This document shows positions 23,601-38,600 of a stretch of DNA of 64,000 nucleotides, piece after piece. A program made the position numbers and the translations under genes. A model generated the notes under the pieces. It had not been told where the DNA came from. It made no database searches and saw nothing but the letters and a program-made list of their open reading frames with translations. Origin of the DNA: Misgurnus anguillicaudatus (taxonomy: Eukaryota > Chordata > Actinopteri > Cypriniformes > Cobitidae); contig NC_073354.2 in the NCBI RefSeq assembly GCF_027580225.2, forward strand, positions 7,540,001 to 7,604,000, read 5' to 3'. Positions within the stretch are counted from its first letter, which is position 1; every line of letters begins with the position of its first letter.

Positions 23601-26600
23601 ACTAGTCTCTTGATTTGTGTTTCAAAACTGTTTTGAAAAAAAACTTGTAATGGATTTATTGCATTTTGCGGAAAAAATAATCAGTTTTTATAATAAATCT
23701 TTAAAAATCAAATTATGGATTTAAATTTTTAATGTTATTATAACCTAAAAATGCTATGTGAAAGATTCGCATAGCAATGATTCAAGAGTCCAACTAAAAC
23801 AAACATAAGTGAATAGTAGTCTAATAGTGTTTTCTACATTAATATTTTACAGAACATTCAGAAATAATGTTTTATAACAATCTGAAAATAATAAAATGTA
23901 ACATTCCTCTAACATTCACACAACCATCAAACGTTCTTAAAACATTAAAGTAAACTGGACTACAATTACATTTAAAGGCGGAGTCCATGATGTTTGAAAG
24001 CCAATGTTGATATTTGAAATCACCTAAACAAACACGCCCCTACCCCAATAGAATCTGGACATTCTGTTGATACACCCGCCCCACACAAACGCAAACCGGC
24101 ATTTGATTTGATTTGATATAAGTTTGTGTTGGTAGTCGGCCCGTGTCCTTTTCCAAAGCGTTTTTCAAACATCGTGGACTCCGCCTTTAATGCACTTTCT
24201 TCAACAACAAATACATTTTTTTGCCAGGTTTTCATAGACGTAGAAAATATTGTTTAGGGCAAGTTGTTTATTTTCCATTGGCTCAAGTTAAAATATAGAT
24301 GTGAACCATTACCCTTAAGATTTTTTTTTTTTTTTTGGATGAAGGAAAACATTTTGTGAATTAATTTATTTTGTGTGTAGTTGAGACAGTAAAACTTTTT
24401 TTGGTTAAAATACAGAAATTGCAGTTAAAACAGCAACACCACGAAATCCTTTTAACAGTGTAAGATCCTCCTTTGACATCGCATTTCAAACACTTTTCAA
24501 ACAACATTTCAATTATTTAATTTTGCATATGCTTGCAGAGAATGGTCTACCAAAACTATGTTACTGGGTTGAATTATTCTCATTTTCTAGGTTGATAGAA
24601 GAACTGGGGACTCAATTATAGCACTTAAGCATGGAAAAAGTCACATTTTCATGATATGATGCCTTTGAGACTCTAAAGATAAAGGAAAACATGATATCAG
24701 ATTGTATGATTCCTTTTAGAACATTAAAAAGCTAGGCACCTTTTATGTTGGCATTATTTCATACTTGGGAACTTTCAATGGATGTTCTTAGAACTTTTCT
24801 GTGTAAGCTGGGTGTATATTTATTATGTCTTATTTTTTTTAGCATACCAAATTATCTTGGAAGAAAAAATCTACCTAATTTTCTCTGCTGATAAATGATA
24901 AAATGTCATCTATCAAACATAATCATGTTGATGTTCTGGTTGGACTGCAGAGTTATTGAGTGTTTAGTGCAGTGAATGAATTAAGTTGTTACAGAGTCTC
25001 TTTCTAAAGCACTGGACACATCTGTCATTTGGGCTTAATATTAATGAGATAGAAATATCTCCGCAGAGCGATGCTGTTTCAGACCACTGCCTTGTCTCGT
25101 ACACCATATTTTTAGCTAGAATCACCCGGTCCACAACACGCTACTGATTAGGCAGAACAATAATTTCCACCACTAAAGATAGCTTTATTAGTACTTTCCG
25201 GACCTGTCACAATTTAAAAGAATCATGTAGCAGATAACCGTGAAGATCTGGATATTGTAATAGAAAACTTAAACTGCGTTTGTTCTGGCACGCTGGAAGC
25301 CATTGCTCCCATTAAAAAAAAGAGAATAAAAGAAAAAATGCCAGCGCCATGGTATGACCATCATACTGCAGCCCTTAAAAAGGTGTCTAGAAAACTGGAA
25401 CGAAATTGGAGACGCACAAAGTTAGAGGTATGGCGTTAGAGGTAATCCTCTTTTCTCTTCAGCACAGTTGTGAAATTGACTAAAAACAAAGAACAAACAG
25501 AAACCGATACTAAACACTAGTAACGACTTCATGAACTTGTTTACTAACAACGGTTATTAGGGAAAACATCCAAGCTACGCAAGCAGCCACCGCTCTAGCC
25601 AATAGTACATTTAACACTATTACCACATGGATATCTTGAGTCATTTAAAGCTACTACAATAGAAGAGCTCTCTAAATTAGTAACATCATCCAAATCATTG
25701 TCTTGTATATTAGACCCCGTTCCGACAAAATTACTAAAAGAGGTATTCCCTGTAGCGTCAGACCCAGTACTAAATATCAGGGACGTGCACAGGAATTTTT
25801 AGGGGCAGTTGCTCTGACTTAAAAAAAGGGCACCCCCCTAAAAAAACTCACGGCCTATAGACAGTTTCAGAACTGTAAAGACAAGATTTTTCTGTTTGCT
25901 GTGGAGAGCAGAAATTGGTAAGATAAATATCAGTATGTCTGAAGTTTAGAATGTCACATTTTATTAACCTTTTTTTATGTTTCAACACATACATGCTTTA
26001 ACAACAAAGAAAGAACAACAGCATTAAATGCTGACTTATGTGTGTTTTACCCAAATGCACATAAGTGAATCAAACTGATCCTACACATTTTATGCTTTTC
26101 ATGTGTGAATAATCAGGACACAGCTCAGTTCCCATTAAAAAAAAATGTGACAGATTCTGTACTGTTGTCTCATGTTCATCTTTTAATGTTAAGACATTTT
26201 TTGACTCCACAGCAAACAGAAAAATACTTATGAAGGGCACTTCTACAGAATGTGTAAAACTGCAACATACACAGACAGTACAGAAAAAAATACAAACATA
26301 GAATAGACAAGCATTTCAAATTAACAAATTAACTCTAATCTCAATGTTGATGTAGCTTATAGCTGAAATATCAGACAACTAATAAACTGACAAGAGTTTT
26401 GCATTCACTATGTATAAAGTTAGAATCTCCTAAGATGGTCTGAGGACATCGACAGTTTACACTTACATAATACAAAATGATTTTAGACAAAACTCATGTT
26501 TTCTTATGTTGTCCTGTCATGTGGGTTTTGTGAGAATCACTTACATCATACAGTACAGTATACAGCGAATCAGACGTCAGTCATCGATGGATTTTCTTCA

Positions 26601-29600
26601 ATCTGTGCTACAGTGTTTCTGGAGGTTGCACGCATTTAACTGTGTCTGACGACGAACAGGTCGCGCGCATGTAATGGCGGGTACATGTGTGAAGTTTTGC
26701 TTTTAGTTAAAAGATTGGTAAATTCATTTCCACGTCACCCAACTGGTTATATTCTGTGTGTTTCTACATAAGTTACGAGTAAAACAGCTTCAGACGATTC
26801 CGTTTTTGCAGCGATCTGAACAATTCATTCAAACTAATTCGCGAACCAATTTAAAACGTTTGGCCCATTTGCTTTGTAAAGAATCGACTCAAAAGACTCA
26901 TTTATTTGCAACACTTTGTAAGGAATAGACTGAGTCATTAATTCGCAAATGCCCCAGAAACACGAGACAGCAATTTAAAAATAAAATACAAATTTCGTAA
27001 TTAATGAAAATACAGTAACGAAGGAACGCTGCACAGTGTAAACGAAGTAAAAGTACAATGTATTTTTTTCCATCTCGGAAGGGCAACTTGAGTCGAGAAG
27101 GGCATATGGGCAGTTGCCCGGGCAACCTGAGCAACCCCCCTGTGCACGTCCCTGCTAAATATCTTTTACTCATCACTAGAACTAGAATACGTTCCAACAG
27201 CAGTTATTAGACCGCTTTTTAAAAAAACACACCTTGACCAGGGGGATCTTACTGTAACTTTAGACCAATCTCAAATCTCCATTTTCTTTCTAAAATATTA
27301 GAAAAAGTAGTGGCAAGCCAGCTATGCTCATTTTAAGTGAATAATAGTATGTATACAAGTTCCAAACAGGATTCAGGCCTCATCATAGCACAGAAACAGC
27401 ACTGCTTAGAGTAAATGACCTCCTTTTAACATCCGATCGTGGTGAAATCTCAGTTCTTATATTACTAGACCTTAGTGCAGCATTTGACACAATAGATCAC
27501 ACAATCTTACTCAATAGACTAGAAAACTATGTTGGCATCAGTGGTCAAATCGTATCTAACCAATCACTATCAATTTGTTTATGTAAATGAGGAAGAGTCA
27601 TATCACTCCCCGGTTAAATACAGCGTACCGCAGGGATCAGTTCTAGGTCCTATTCTGTTCTCGTTATATATGTTACCTAGGAGAGATTATCAGGAAACAT
27701 AATGTAAGTTTTTACTGCTATGCAGTTGATACCCAGCTTTACATCTCCTCACATCATAGCGAAACCTATCAGTTTTCTACGCTAACAGACTGTATTAGCG
27801 ATATTAGTGACTGGATGGCACATAACTTCCTTATGCTAAACTCCAAAGAGATATTTATTATTGAACCTAATCGCTCCAAACTAAATATGTCCAATTACAA
27901 GTTGCCCATAAATGGCTGCACTGTGGTGCCATCTTCCACAGTTAAGAACTTAGGTGTGATGTTCGACAGCAATTTATCCTTCGATAGTCATATCTCCAAC
28001 ATCTGCCACACTTTCTTCCCTCTTAGAAATATTTAAAAAATATGCCATATGCTGTCTGCATCAGATACAGTGAAGCTCATCCACACTTTTATGACCTCTA
28101 GAATAGACTATTGTAACTCGTTACTCGGGGGATGCCATGCAAATCAGGTAAACAAGCTTCTGCTAGTTCAAAATGCAGCTGCAAGAGAGCATACTCAAAC
28201 TAAGAAGTACGAACACATAAGCCCACTTTTGGCATCTTTACACTGGCTACCAGTCACATATAGCACATATAGCCTTAAATGACCTAGCACTTGTATCTTA
28301 AAGAATTACTATCAAAATACCATCCATCACGTACACTGTGGTCGCAAAATTCTGGTCTCTTAATTATCCCTAGAAGATCAAAAGTGTCTAAAGGTGGTAA
28401 ATCATTTTCCTACTTAGCCCCAAAGCTAGGGTGACCACCCGTCCCACGTAGCGCATGCGCGCACAGAGTTTGAAGCCCAATTCATGCGTCCCGCAAATTG
28501 AGACCGTGTCACGCATAATCAATGCTTGCTCATAAAAAATTGGTGGCACTACATTCTTGAGCCCCAGGCTATTATATTGATCACAACATTAGTGTGTAGA
28601 TTATTATCAGAGCGTCTTCCCGCGGACGATATGCACATCAAAAGGTATTGTACAGCAATATAAATGGTCATTTACTTCACAATAAGATTTGTACTGTCAA
28701 TACATTATGTGAAAAATCATTGTAGATTGTAAGTTGAAAACTTAATTCTGTGCTGTGTTTACCATCGAATTTGGACTAATACTGTAATATCAATATGACT
28801 AAAAATTTCGTTTTGAACATCACATATAAACTTACATAATGAAATAAACGATGTCATCAAACGGAACATTTATAAGACTTGATTACCTTATCCATCAACG
28901 TGATTTCTCGTTCTCGTCTGATTGATGGCCATCAGCGGTTGAGTTAAAGACTACAAATCCCATAATTCCACGCTGCTTCAGAGCTGCTTCCAGGCCTGTC
29001 TGCCCTACTGAAAAATCCAGCTAAGACCAGCATAAGCTGGTGAGCTGGTTTTAGCTGGTCCCCAGCTTGGTTTTAGCTGGTTTTGCTGGTGTAGGAAGCT
29101 GGTTTTGCTGGTGTAGCAAGCTGGTCTAGGTGTGTTTTGGTCGCATTTTAAGCTGGTCTAGCTGGACTTAGCTGGTCATGCTGGAATACCAGCTGGCCCA
29201 CCAGCATGACCAGCTTTGTCTGGCTGGGAGGACCAGCGTAAACCACCTTAAACCAGCTAAAACCAGCTACCAGCTTATGCTGGTTTTAGCTGGATTTTTC
29301 AGTAGGGTGCTACTATATATTATTACAAAAATGCGATTACAGTACAGAATGTATACAACATAATATTCTCAAGACCACTTTTTAAAGGTCTTGGTCTCAT
29401 CTTGGAATCGACCACATTTTTACACTGTCTCGTCTCGATCTCAGACAAAGAGGACTCGGAATTTTATTTCAAGACCGGTCAAGACCACAACTAATGGCAC
29501 ATCACAAATTCATTTTTTATCATTAATTTCATGCAGTTTATTACGGTTTGGCATATGATATCGGCTGGCTATTGAACCGGAAGTCTCGCGTAGGAAAGGA

Positions 29601-32600
29601 AATACGTTACATCACTTACTTCCGCATTTAAGAAAAACCTGGATAACTGACAGATATGCAGTCAATGATAAATAAAAGAATAATCCATGATACAGGGCTG
29701 TGAATATATATAATATTTATAACATATCACAATATGTTCACAAAGACTACACAGCAAAATGGGATCAGAAAGAACGTGACCTTTAAAGTCACCATTGTAA
29801 CGGTGAATGACTCGGAGGAGTGGTAGAATCCATATGCAGAGTTTATTAGGCACACACAGTATAAACAATGGGTAAGGCAGAGAATCGTGGTCGATATAGG
29901 CAGGCAGTAGATCGATAACAAAATAGGCAGTCCGTATAACAAACAAGTCCAAATCACAATCCAAGAGAACAAGGTCAAAAACAGGCAGTAATCATACACG
30001 TAGTTAGCAAAGAAGGCAATGACAAAACGCTTGGTAGAGACAGTGGTGAGCTGGCAATACTTCGCGCCATCTTAGACTCAAACAGGGGCTTAAGACAGTG
30101 AAACACAGGAAGTAGAGAGAGAGTAAGAGCACAGTCAATATTCGGGCGATGGCGCCCTCTGGGCATTGGATGAATGAGTGGCGGGTGTTACAGAATCCCC
30201 TCCCCTAGGAACACCTCCAGGTGTTCCTCGTGGTCGTCCCCTTGGTCGTGGTGCTGGACGATTGGGATGAGCACGGTGGAAGTCCTGGGTCAAAGATGGG
30301 TCCAAAATGTTCCTAGCGGGTACCCAAGATCTTTCTTCAGGACCGTAGCCCTCCCAGTCCACTAAGTATTGTAGCCGGCCCCCCCGCCTTCTGGAATCCA
30401 TGATATCCCTTACCAGGTAAGCCGGAGCTCCATCAACATCCAGTGGCGCAGGTTTCAACAATGACACATGGAACGAAGGAGAAATGCGATAATGAGCAGG
30501 CAACTCCAATCTGTATGTAACTGGATTTATTTGTTGCAAAATACGAAAGGGGCCTACATACCGTGGACTGAGTTTTTTGCTGGGTAGCCGCAACCGTAGA
30601 TCTCTTGTGGATAGCCATACTTTCTGACCCGGTTGATAGTTGGGATGGGGACGCCTCCTGCGGTCTGCTTTAATCTTCTGAGTTCTGATTGCTCTTTGTA
30701 ACCTCACATGGGCGCTCTCCCACACCCTCTCGCTTCTTCTGACCCAATCGTCCACCGCAGGAACTTCAGATGGTTCACCAAACCAAGGGAACATGGGTGG
30801 TTGGAATCCTAGTACACACTGAAAGGGGGTGAGACCTGTAGATGAATGAGTTAATGAGTTCCTAGCGTATTCTGCCCAAGGAAGAAATTCAGCCCAACGT
30901 TCCTGTTCTTGGCTACAGTATGACCTCAGATAGCGTCCTAATTCCTGGTTAACTCTTTCCACTTGGCCATTGGCTTGGGGGTGATAACCTGATGTTAAGC
31001 TCACATTAATGTCCAAGTGCTTGCAAAATGCTTGCCACACACGAGATGTAAATTGTGGGCCCCTGTCAGAGACTATATCCTCTGGTATACCATAATTTCG
31101 AAAAACATGCTGAAATAATGCTTGTGCAGTTTCCATGGCTGTAGGTAGGCCCTTTAATGGTACAAAACGACAGGCTTTAGAGAATCGGTCACAGATTACC
31201 AGAATAGTAGTGTAGCCCTCAGAACTAGGAAGATCTGTGACAAAATCCACTGCCACATGAGACCATGGCCGCTGCGGGATGGGTAGTGGTTCCAGAAGAC
31301 CAGCTGGAAGTTTTCGTGGTGTTTTGGATCGGGCACATACACTGCAAGCCTGAACATACATAGAGATGTCATTAGATAAATTTGGCCACCAAAATGAATT
31401 ACGCACCAGTTCTTCCGTTCTTTGAATACCCGGATGTCCAGAGCTCAAAGATGTGTGTACCCACTGCATGACGCGTTGACGAAGGGCCTTAGGAACATAT
31501 TGCCGTGCTGGTGGGCATCCAGGCGGTGTTGGTTCATTCTGTTGTTGTCTCTGAATCTCCTCCATGATGTCCCAACGGATCGGTGCCACAATCACTGACG
31601 GTGGTAATATAGGCCCCTGACAGGTGACCTTTTCCTCAGATTCATATCTTCTTGATAGGGCGTCTGCTTTAACATTCTTGCTTCCAGGACGATATGTTAC
31701 TGTGAATTGAAATCTCGTGAAAAATAATGACCATCTGGCTTGCCTTTGATTTAAACGTTTTGCACTCTTAATGTACTCCAGATTTTTATGGTCCGTGATC
31801 ACCTGAAATGGACAGCGGGCTCCCTCCAACCAGTGTCTCCATTCAGCCAAGGCCTCTTTAATGGAAAGTAGTTCCTTGTTCCCCACATCATAGTTCTTTT
31901 CTGCTGTTGTTAATTTTCTGGAAAAGAAAGCACATGGATAAGTTTTACCTGGAGTGCCATGCCTCTGAGATAATACTGCTCCGATGCCCACATCCGAAGC
32001 GTCCACCTCCACAATAAATGGCTTTTCAGGGTCTGGATGTTTTAGTATTGGAGCAGTGGTGAAGCTGGTCTTTAATCTGTCAAATGCTGACTGGGCTTGG
32101 GGTGTCCACAGTATTGTCTTGGGGTACCCTTTAGTAATGATGTGAGCGGGGCTGCAATAGAGCTGTAGTTCCTGATGAACCTTCTGTAGAAATTGGCGAA
32201 TCCTCGAAATCGCTGTAGTTCTTTGATTGTGTTAGGACGTGGCCATTCAGTAACTGCCTCAACTTTCTTTATATCCATTTCTACTCCATGGTGGCTAATC
32301 TTGTAACCTAGAAAATTAGTGTTGGATACATGAAATTCACACTTCTCCGCCTTCACATATAATTGGTTTGCCAATAAACGAGATAAAACATCCTTCACAT
32401 GTTGAATGTGTTGCTCACGTGTCATCAATGTATGCTATGACATAGTGATTAAGAATGTCTCTGAAAATTTCATTTATGAATAACTGGAATACAGACGGTG
32501 CATTACAAAGACCATACGGCATCACAGAGTATTCATAGTGCCCTCTAGTGGTCACAAATGCCGTCTTCCACTCGTCCCCTTCCCTGATCCTGATTAAATT

Positions 32601-35600
32601 ATATGCACTACGGAGGTCAAGTTTGGTGAAGATTGTGGCTTCACGTAGTTGTTCCAATGCAGAGGGGACTAATGGCAGTGGATAACTGTTCTTGACTGTT
32701 ACAGAGTTCAGACCACGATAATCTATGCAGGGACGAAGGCCTCCATCCTTTTTTTCTACAAAAAAGAATCCCCAGGCCGCTGGTGATTTGGACGGTTGGA
32801 TGAAACCTGATGCGAGAGCCTCTTCAATGTATTGTTCCATTGCCTGTGTTTCTGGTATGGTTAATGGATAAACCTTACTTTTAGGTGGTGAAGTGTTGGG
32901 TAGAAGGTCTATGGCACAGTCCCAGGGGCGATGTGGAGGCAGTTTAGTGGCCTTAGTTTTGCTGAAGACTTCACTGAATCCCTGGTATTCTGTGGGAATA
33001 TAGACTGATTCATTGGTTACAGGGCTTTCAATACTTGTGGTGAGACATGAATAGTGAATTTGACCTTGTAAACAATTATTCTGACAGTAAGACGACCACC
33101 TAGTCAGCTCTCTGGAGGTCCATGAAATTTGTGGGTCGTGGATAGCAAGCCATGGATTTCCTAGAACAACTGGATTTTGAGGTGTGTTAGTGACATAAAA
33201 TGAGATGGTTTCAGTGTGGAATAGACCAATCTTGACTGTAATGGGAATTGTCTGATGGGTAATACCGTCTCCAATGGGTTGGCTATTGATAGCAGTGATA
33301 TTAATAGGTGGTATACAAGGCACTAGAGGGATATGAAGTTGATGAACCAATTCATGGTGAAGCAGATTTAATGCAGATCCAGAATCAATTAACGCTGAAA
33401 CACATTGGGTAGAGCTTGCGTAAGAGAGGGTTAACAGTAGGGTAAAGCATCTATGAAGCAGATTAGTGAAATTAATACTCACTTTGCTTGAAGAGGGTTT
33501 ATTTGGGCAAAAACGGCACTGATGTCCGGCCTGACCGCAGTAATAACAGAGCCTGTTAACGCGTCGTCGTTCCCGTTCCTCCATGGATGGTATCGTGAAT
33601 CCAATTTGCATAGGTTCAGCGGCTTTAGATGGACTCAAAGCAGATGCAGATGTTAACATGGTCAAATGGCTTGTGGGGCTGTTACGAAGGAGGTTATCAA
33701 TGCGAATGGCCATAGAAATTAGTTGATGCAAATCCATGTCAATATCCTTACACGCAATCTCTGACTGAATCCTTGGGTGAAGACCCCGCTTAAACATCGG
33801 CTTTAACGCCGTCTCATTCCATCCACTCTGTGCTGCGATCGTGCGAAAGTCAACAGCATATTCAGAAGCAGTGCGGTTACCTCTGGGCATTGGATGAATG
33901 AGTGGCGGGTGTTACAACCATCATTCCAATCAGTGTTTACATTTCATTAACATTATAAAGGACACACCCAAAAATGGCAAAGTTTTGCTTGCACCAAAGT
34001 GGCATTTTAACATGTTATAATAAATAATCTATATGGTATTTTCAGCTAAAACTTCACATATGCCTTCTGGGGACACCAAACACTTATTTTACACCTTAAA
34101 AATCTTTAACACATTTTTTTGAGTCAAAAAAACTACAATGTTGATGACCTCTCATGGTTTCTGTATGTAAATGTGTTTTTCTGTTTCATTCATTAGACCG
34201 TGACCAATCTTTTGGAGCTTGTCTTTAATACTTCAATGAAGATGTTACCCTCATTGTCAGCTGACCCACAGAAACTAATGTCAGATGGAAACCGTGTGTT
34301 AAAAGTCAGTGAGAAGCTCGTCTCCATGTTGGTAAAGCCAATAGACAACGTCTATGTCAATATAACTCTTGATACTGTTGGTAAGAGAGAACAACTATTA
34401 CTAAAATAAATATATAATGTAATTTAAGTCCTCTAGAGAATGTAAAAAATAAACTTTTTTGTATGAGCCAATACTTATAAAATGTAACATGCATTAAAAA
34501 CTTTTAAACTTTTTAATTTTTTAAATTATTATGATGTTTTTAAAATAGTGATTAAAAAATATCACATACTGTATTTTTTATAAATCAGAGGCACAAGTCT
34601 TCATGGTTGGACCACAGGTCACCTTAGATAAAATCCCTCAGCTCGACACAACAAATGCTTCCCTAAACGTTGATCTCGGGATCGCCAAAAACAACCTAGG
34701 TATAAGTATGCAAAAATGTTGTGTTGTGATTTTGAATAACTTGAACACATCTAGTAATCCCAGAGTTTAATGAACACTAGGGTGTATGTATAGACCCCTT
34801 CACGGTTCATGTCACAGGCGGTTTCCACTGCGCATGTCAGGGTCAGAAAAGCCATTACAGCAGATTGAGTTGTGTATTATTCGGTATCGTCAAAAATGCC
34901 TACTTACGTCGTGGGCTGTGAAAATCGCACCAGGTCTTCCATTAAAGGAATAGTCTACTCATTTTCAATATTAAATTATGTTATTACCTTAACTAAGAAT
35001 TGTTGATACATCCCTCTATCATCTGTGTGCGTGCACGTAAGCGCTGGAGCGCGCTGCGACGCTTCGATAGCATTTAGCTTAGCCCCATTCATTCAATGGT
35101 ACCATTTAGAGATAGAGTTAGAAGTGACCAAACACATCAACGTTTTTCCTATTTTTTTCCTACGTGCACGCACACAGATGATAGAGGGATGTATCAACAG
35201 TTCTTAGTTAAGGTAATAACATATTTTAATACTGAAAATGAGTAGACTATTCCTTTAAGTTTTCGCGATTCCTGCAGAATCTCAAAAACCAAAAAATACA
35301 TCATCTGCAGCTGCAAGCAATTAACATGCAGTTTGGAACAATGCAAAGATCAAAGAGGCTTGTGTTTGTAGTGCTCACTTCATTTGAGGTAAGTCATCAT
35401 TTTTCAGCCCTGTTAGATTAAATTATAAAGCCTGGATGGTATGAACAGTTTGACCCCATGCTGCGAGCGTACCCGATAGTCATTCAATGTTTACAAACTT
35501 TGAAGGGGTCTATTGTGCCACTCTTACAGATCTGCAACTTTATCCTCTCTATCCCCATCTCTGTTTGAAACCTGAAATTGCATTTTACATCTTACTTGAA

Positions 35601-38600
35601 GAGTTAAATTCTTACCTTAGGTTAAAATTAGATATATATCTTTATGTACTGTAGGTATGTTCATCTTAGCCAGCATATATATTCTACATTTTGCTATATT
35701 ATCCATATTTAGACTGCCTTTACATTAAAATAAATAAAATTTTAATTCACTGCAGAATCAGTTGCTGTGGCGTTCATGAGCTATAAAATAATGGAGAACC
35801 TACTGAAACCAGACTTCTTCAACACATCAAATGACACAGTTAAAATCATGATGTCCACTGTCATCTCAGCTACTCTACCTAATACCCCTGTGAGAAAACT
35901 TACCAAACCAGTCAACTTCACCTTCAAACACATCAGAGTGAGTTACTCATTTCGTGTTTGATTTTTTTATTACTCTTATAACTCTGTAATCTAATTTTTA
36001 TATGTAAATCCCCTTTTATCCAATATAAGCACTGATTAATAACTTTCTTTCAAATGATGTTTGAATATTCTTTCTTTATGTGAAGGAGTTTGTATCTGAA
36101 GGAAATCTTTCCTGTGTGTACTGGAGCTTCACTGAGTGGATTGTAGATGGTTGTTCTGTTGTACAGTCCAACGGCAGCCACACTGTGTGTTCATGTGTTC
36201 ATCTGTCAACATTCGCTCTCATCATGCAAATCAGCAGCAGAACATCACAGGTAAAACAACTTAACACAGGTGGGACTGATATTTAAGGTCTTACTAATCT
36301 TATGATCCTGCACAAGCTGCTTTCCAGCTGCTTGGATTGCGTGTCAGTCTTTAAAAATCAGAAAAAGCCAATAAAACAGTCATACACTTTTAAAGAGAAA
36401 AATAGAGACAAAAAACATTTCATCTTGGTATTGTCACATGTCATCATTTCATCATATATCTCTTGATATTTTCTCAGGATGATTCTCTGATGGAGTTGGT
36501 GAATTTAGTGTTTGTGATTGTGGGTCTGGTGTTTACTAGTTTGGCTCTGTTGACTTTTGCTTTCTGTCAATGGAAACCTGGAGTGAACAATGTAGCTCGA
36601 ATCAACCTCTGCATTAGTCTGCTGTCTGCTCATCTTCTGTTCTTACTCACACAACGCTTCCTGACTCTCATAAAACCTCATGAGGTGAGAATTATTCATT
36701 TTTAGAATTATTCATGACATTTTTTCATGCATCTTTAAATGCGAGCTATGGCTGATTTTCTATGTGACAATGATTTTTTATTTAATCATCTTTAAATCTC
36801 TTCAGGAGTTGTGTGCTGTTATATCAGGAGCTCTTCACTTCTTCTTTCTCTCCTGCTTTGTGTGGATGTTCATTGAAGCTGTGCTGCTCTTCATCTGTGT
36901 AAAGAACTTATCAGAGATCAGCTCCAGACAGAGGGCGGTGCTTAGCAGTAGATTCTTGATTGTGATTGGCTATGCGACTGCTTTTGTTATAGTGGGCGTG
37001 TCTGTTGGACTGGTTCCTGAAGGCTACGGCAGTGAGCAGTATGTTTGAAGATTTATTATGTATTTGTTAAAAATATACATGTTATTCATTTGTTTGTGCA
37101 GAAACCAGTAGCAAGCAGTTACTTTTTAGTAACCATGCAGGCACTAAGTGTCCTTAAGTGGTCTTCATATAGCACACAATAAATAAACATTTTCCTCTGT
37201 TCTTGTTTGGATTGAAACATAATCCAGAGGAAAACACATGCACATCACAAACAAAATGGTGGGGTTACTTGACTGTAACCTTGTTCCCTGAAAAAGTGGA
37301 ACGAAATGTTGCGCTGCTAAAGCGCTATGGGGAAATGTCTTTTGTTGTTGACCCGCTGAATATAGTGTGCAAACACGTCAATGAAATTGACCCGGAGGTA
37401 ATCTAGCATCGGTTGATGACGACATCAAAGCGCACCTGATGCAAGGCTATAAATGAATGAGCACTAGCTGTATCATCAGATCTTTTGTTTGAAGACCAGT
37501 CCTGGGACATTTACTGTATGGTAAGCCAGCGCAGCATTTCGTTCTGCTTTTTCAGGGAACAAGGTTACAGTCAAGTAATTCCACCGTTCCCTTTCAAAAT
37601 CTACTCTCTATGCTGTGCTGCTAAAGCACTATGGGGAACAACTATACCCACGCTGCCGTGTTTGGAGATGTCTGGACTCCTTACGGATGTGTAAGTGTGC
37701 GTACAAGGACCGCAAGGAAATCTCAGACACAAGTAACCAAACTATAAATAATGGATGTGTGCAGAAAGAATGCTCCTGTCGCCTCATAAACACCTAAAAG
37801 CAGGCACCCCTTACTAATAGTAGCAGTGGGGGATACCCATTTTGGGGAGCAAATGGTTTAGACACCAGCTTGTGGTGTTGACTCGAGGACATGAGAACCT
37901 GGAGTGACATGAGCATTCAAGCTATAAAATCTTATGAATGTATGGGGAGAGGACCAGCCCGCCGCATTACAAATGCTCTGTAAGAAAGCTCCTTTTACTA
38001 AAGCAGTAGAGGAGGCTACTCCCCTGGTGGAGTGGGCTCTCAGACCTGCTGGTGAGACTTGACCGCACGCCTCATAGGCAAGAGCAATAGTATCCCTAAC
38101 CCAATGTGATATGGACTGCCTGGCCCACCTCTGTTGCAGCACCCAAAACAGACAAACAATTGTTCTGACTTATGCCACTGGCTAGTGCTGTGGATATAGA
38201 CCTGAAGAGCACGGACTGGACACAATCTGTGGTATAACTCCTGCTCCGGCATGGTGAACGGTGGAGGGCAGAAAGTCACAAGAATAACTGGATGTGTAGT
38301 CGAAAAGGGAACCTTAGGCAGGTAATCAGGATAAGGATGCAAAATCGCCTTCACCATTCCTGGGGCAAAATCTAGACAGGATGGCGAGACCGCCAGAGCC
38401 TGGATATCCCCAATTCTTTTTAAAGAAGTTATTACCAGCAGAGGATGTCTCCCGAGCGGCGCCCCGTCCACCAAAGCGTGGCAGGCCGAAAGAGCGGCCG
38501 CATAAACTCTGAGAGTGGATGGGCATAAGCCTGCTGACAGCTTTTCCTGCAGAAAACTCAGAACTGTAGCAATCTGGCAGTTAACAGGATCTGCATTATG

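Larger units (their letters stand above)
29796..33916 (-). mobile_element. Ty3/gypsy chromovirus-type element with target duplication; 5' LTR mostly deleted
   Basis: The left LTR 29796-30192 is complete (TGTAAC...GTTACA). At the right only about 36 bases of LTR remain (33881-33916), joined straight to gag codons. Identical 5-bp duplications ACCAT lie at 29791-29795 and 33917-33921, so both original ends are preserved and the loss is internal. It lies inside the largest receptor intron, in the opposite orientation. Confidence 0.9.

Noticed and set aside
36806..37035. Alternative donor gtgagc at 37032 for the TM3-TM4 exon
   Set aside because: Using it shifts the frame and destroys the conserved [13 protein letters not shown] in the next exon. 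The gtatgt at 37039 keeps it.
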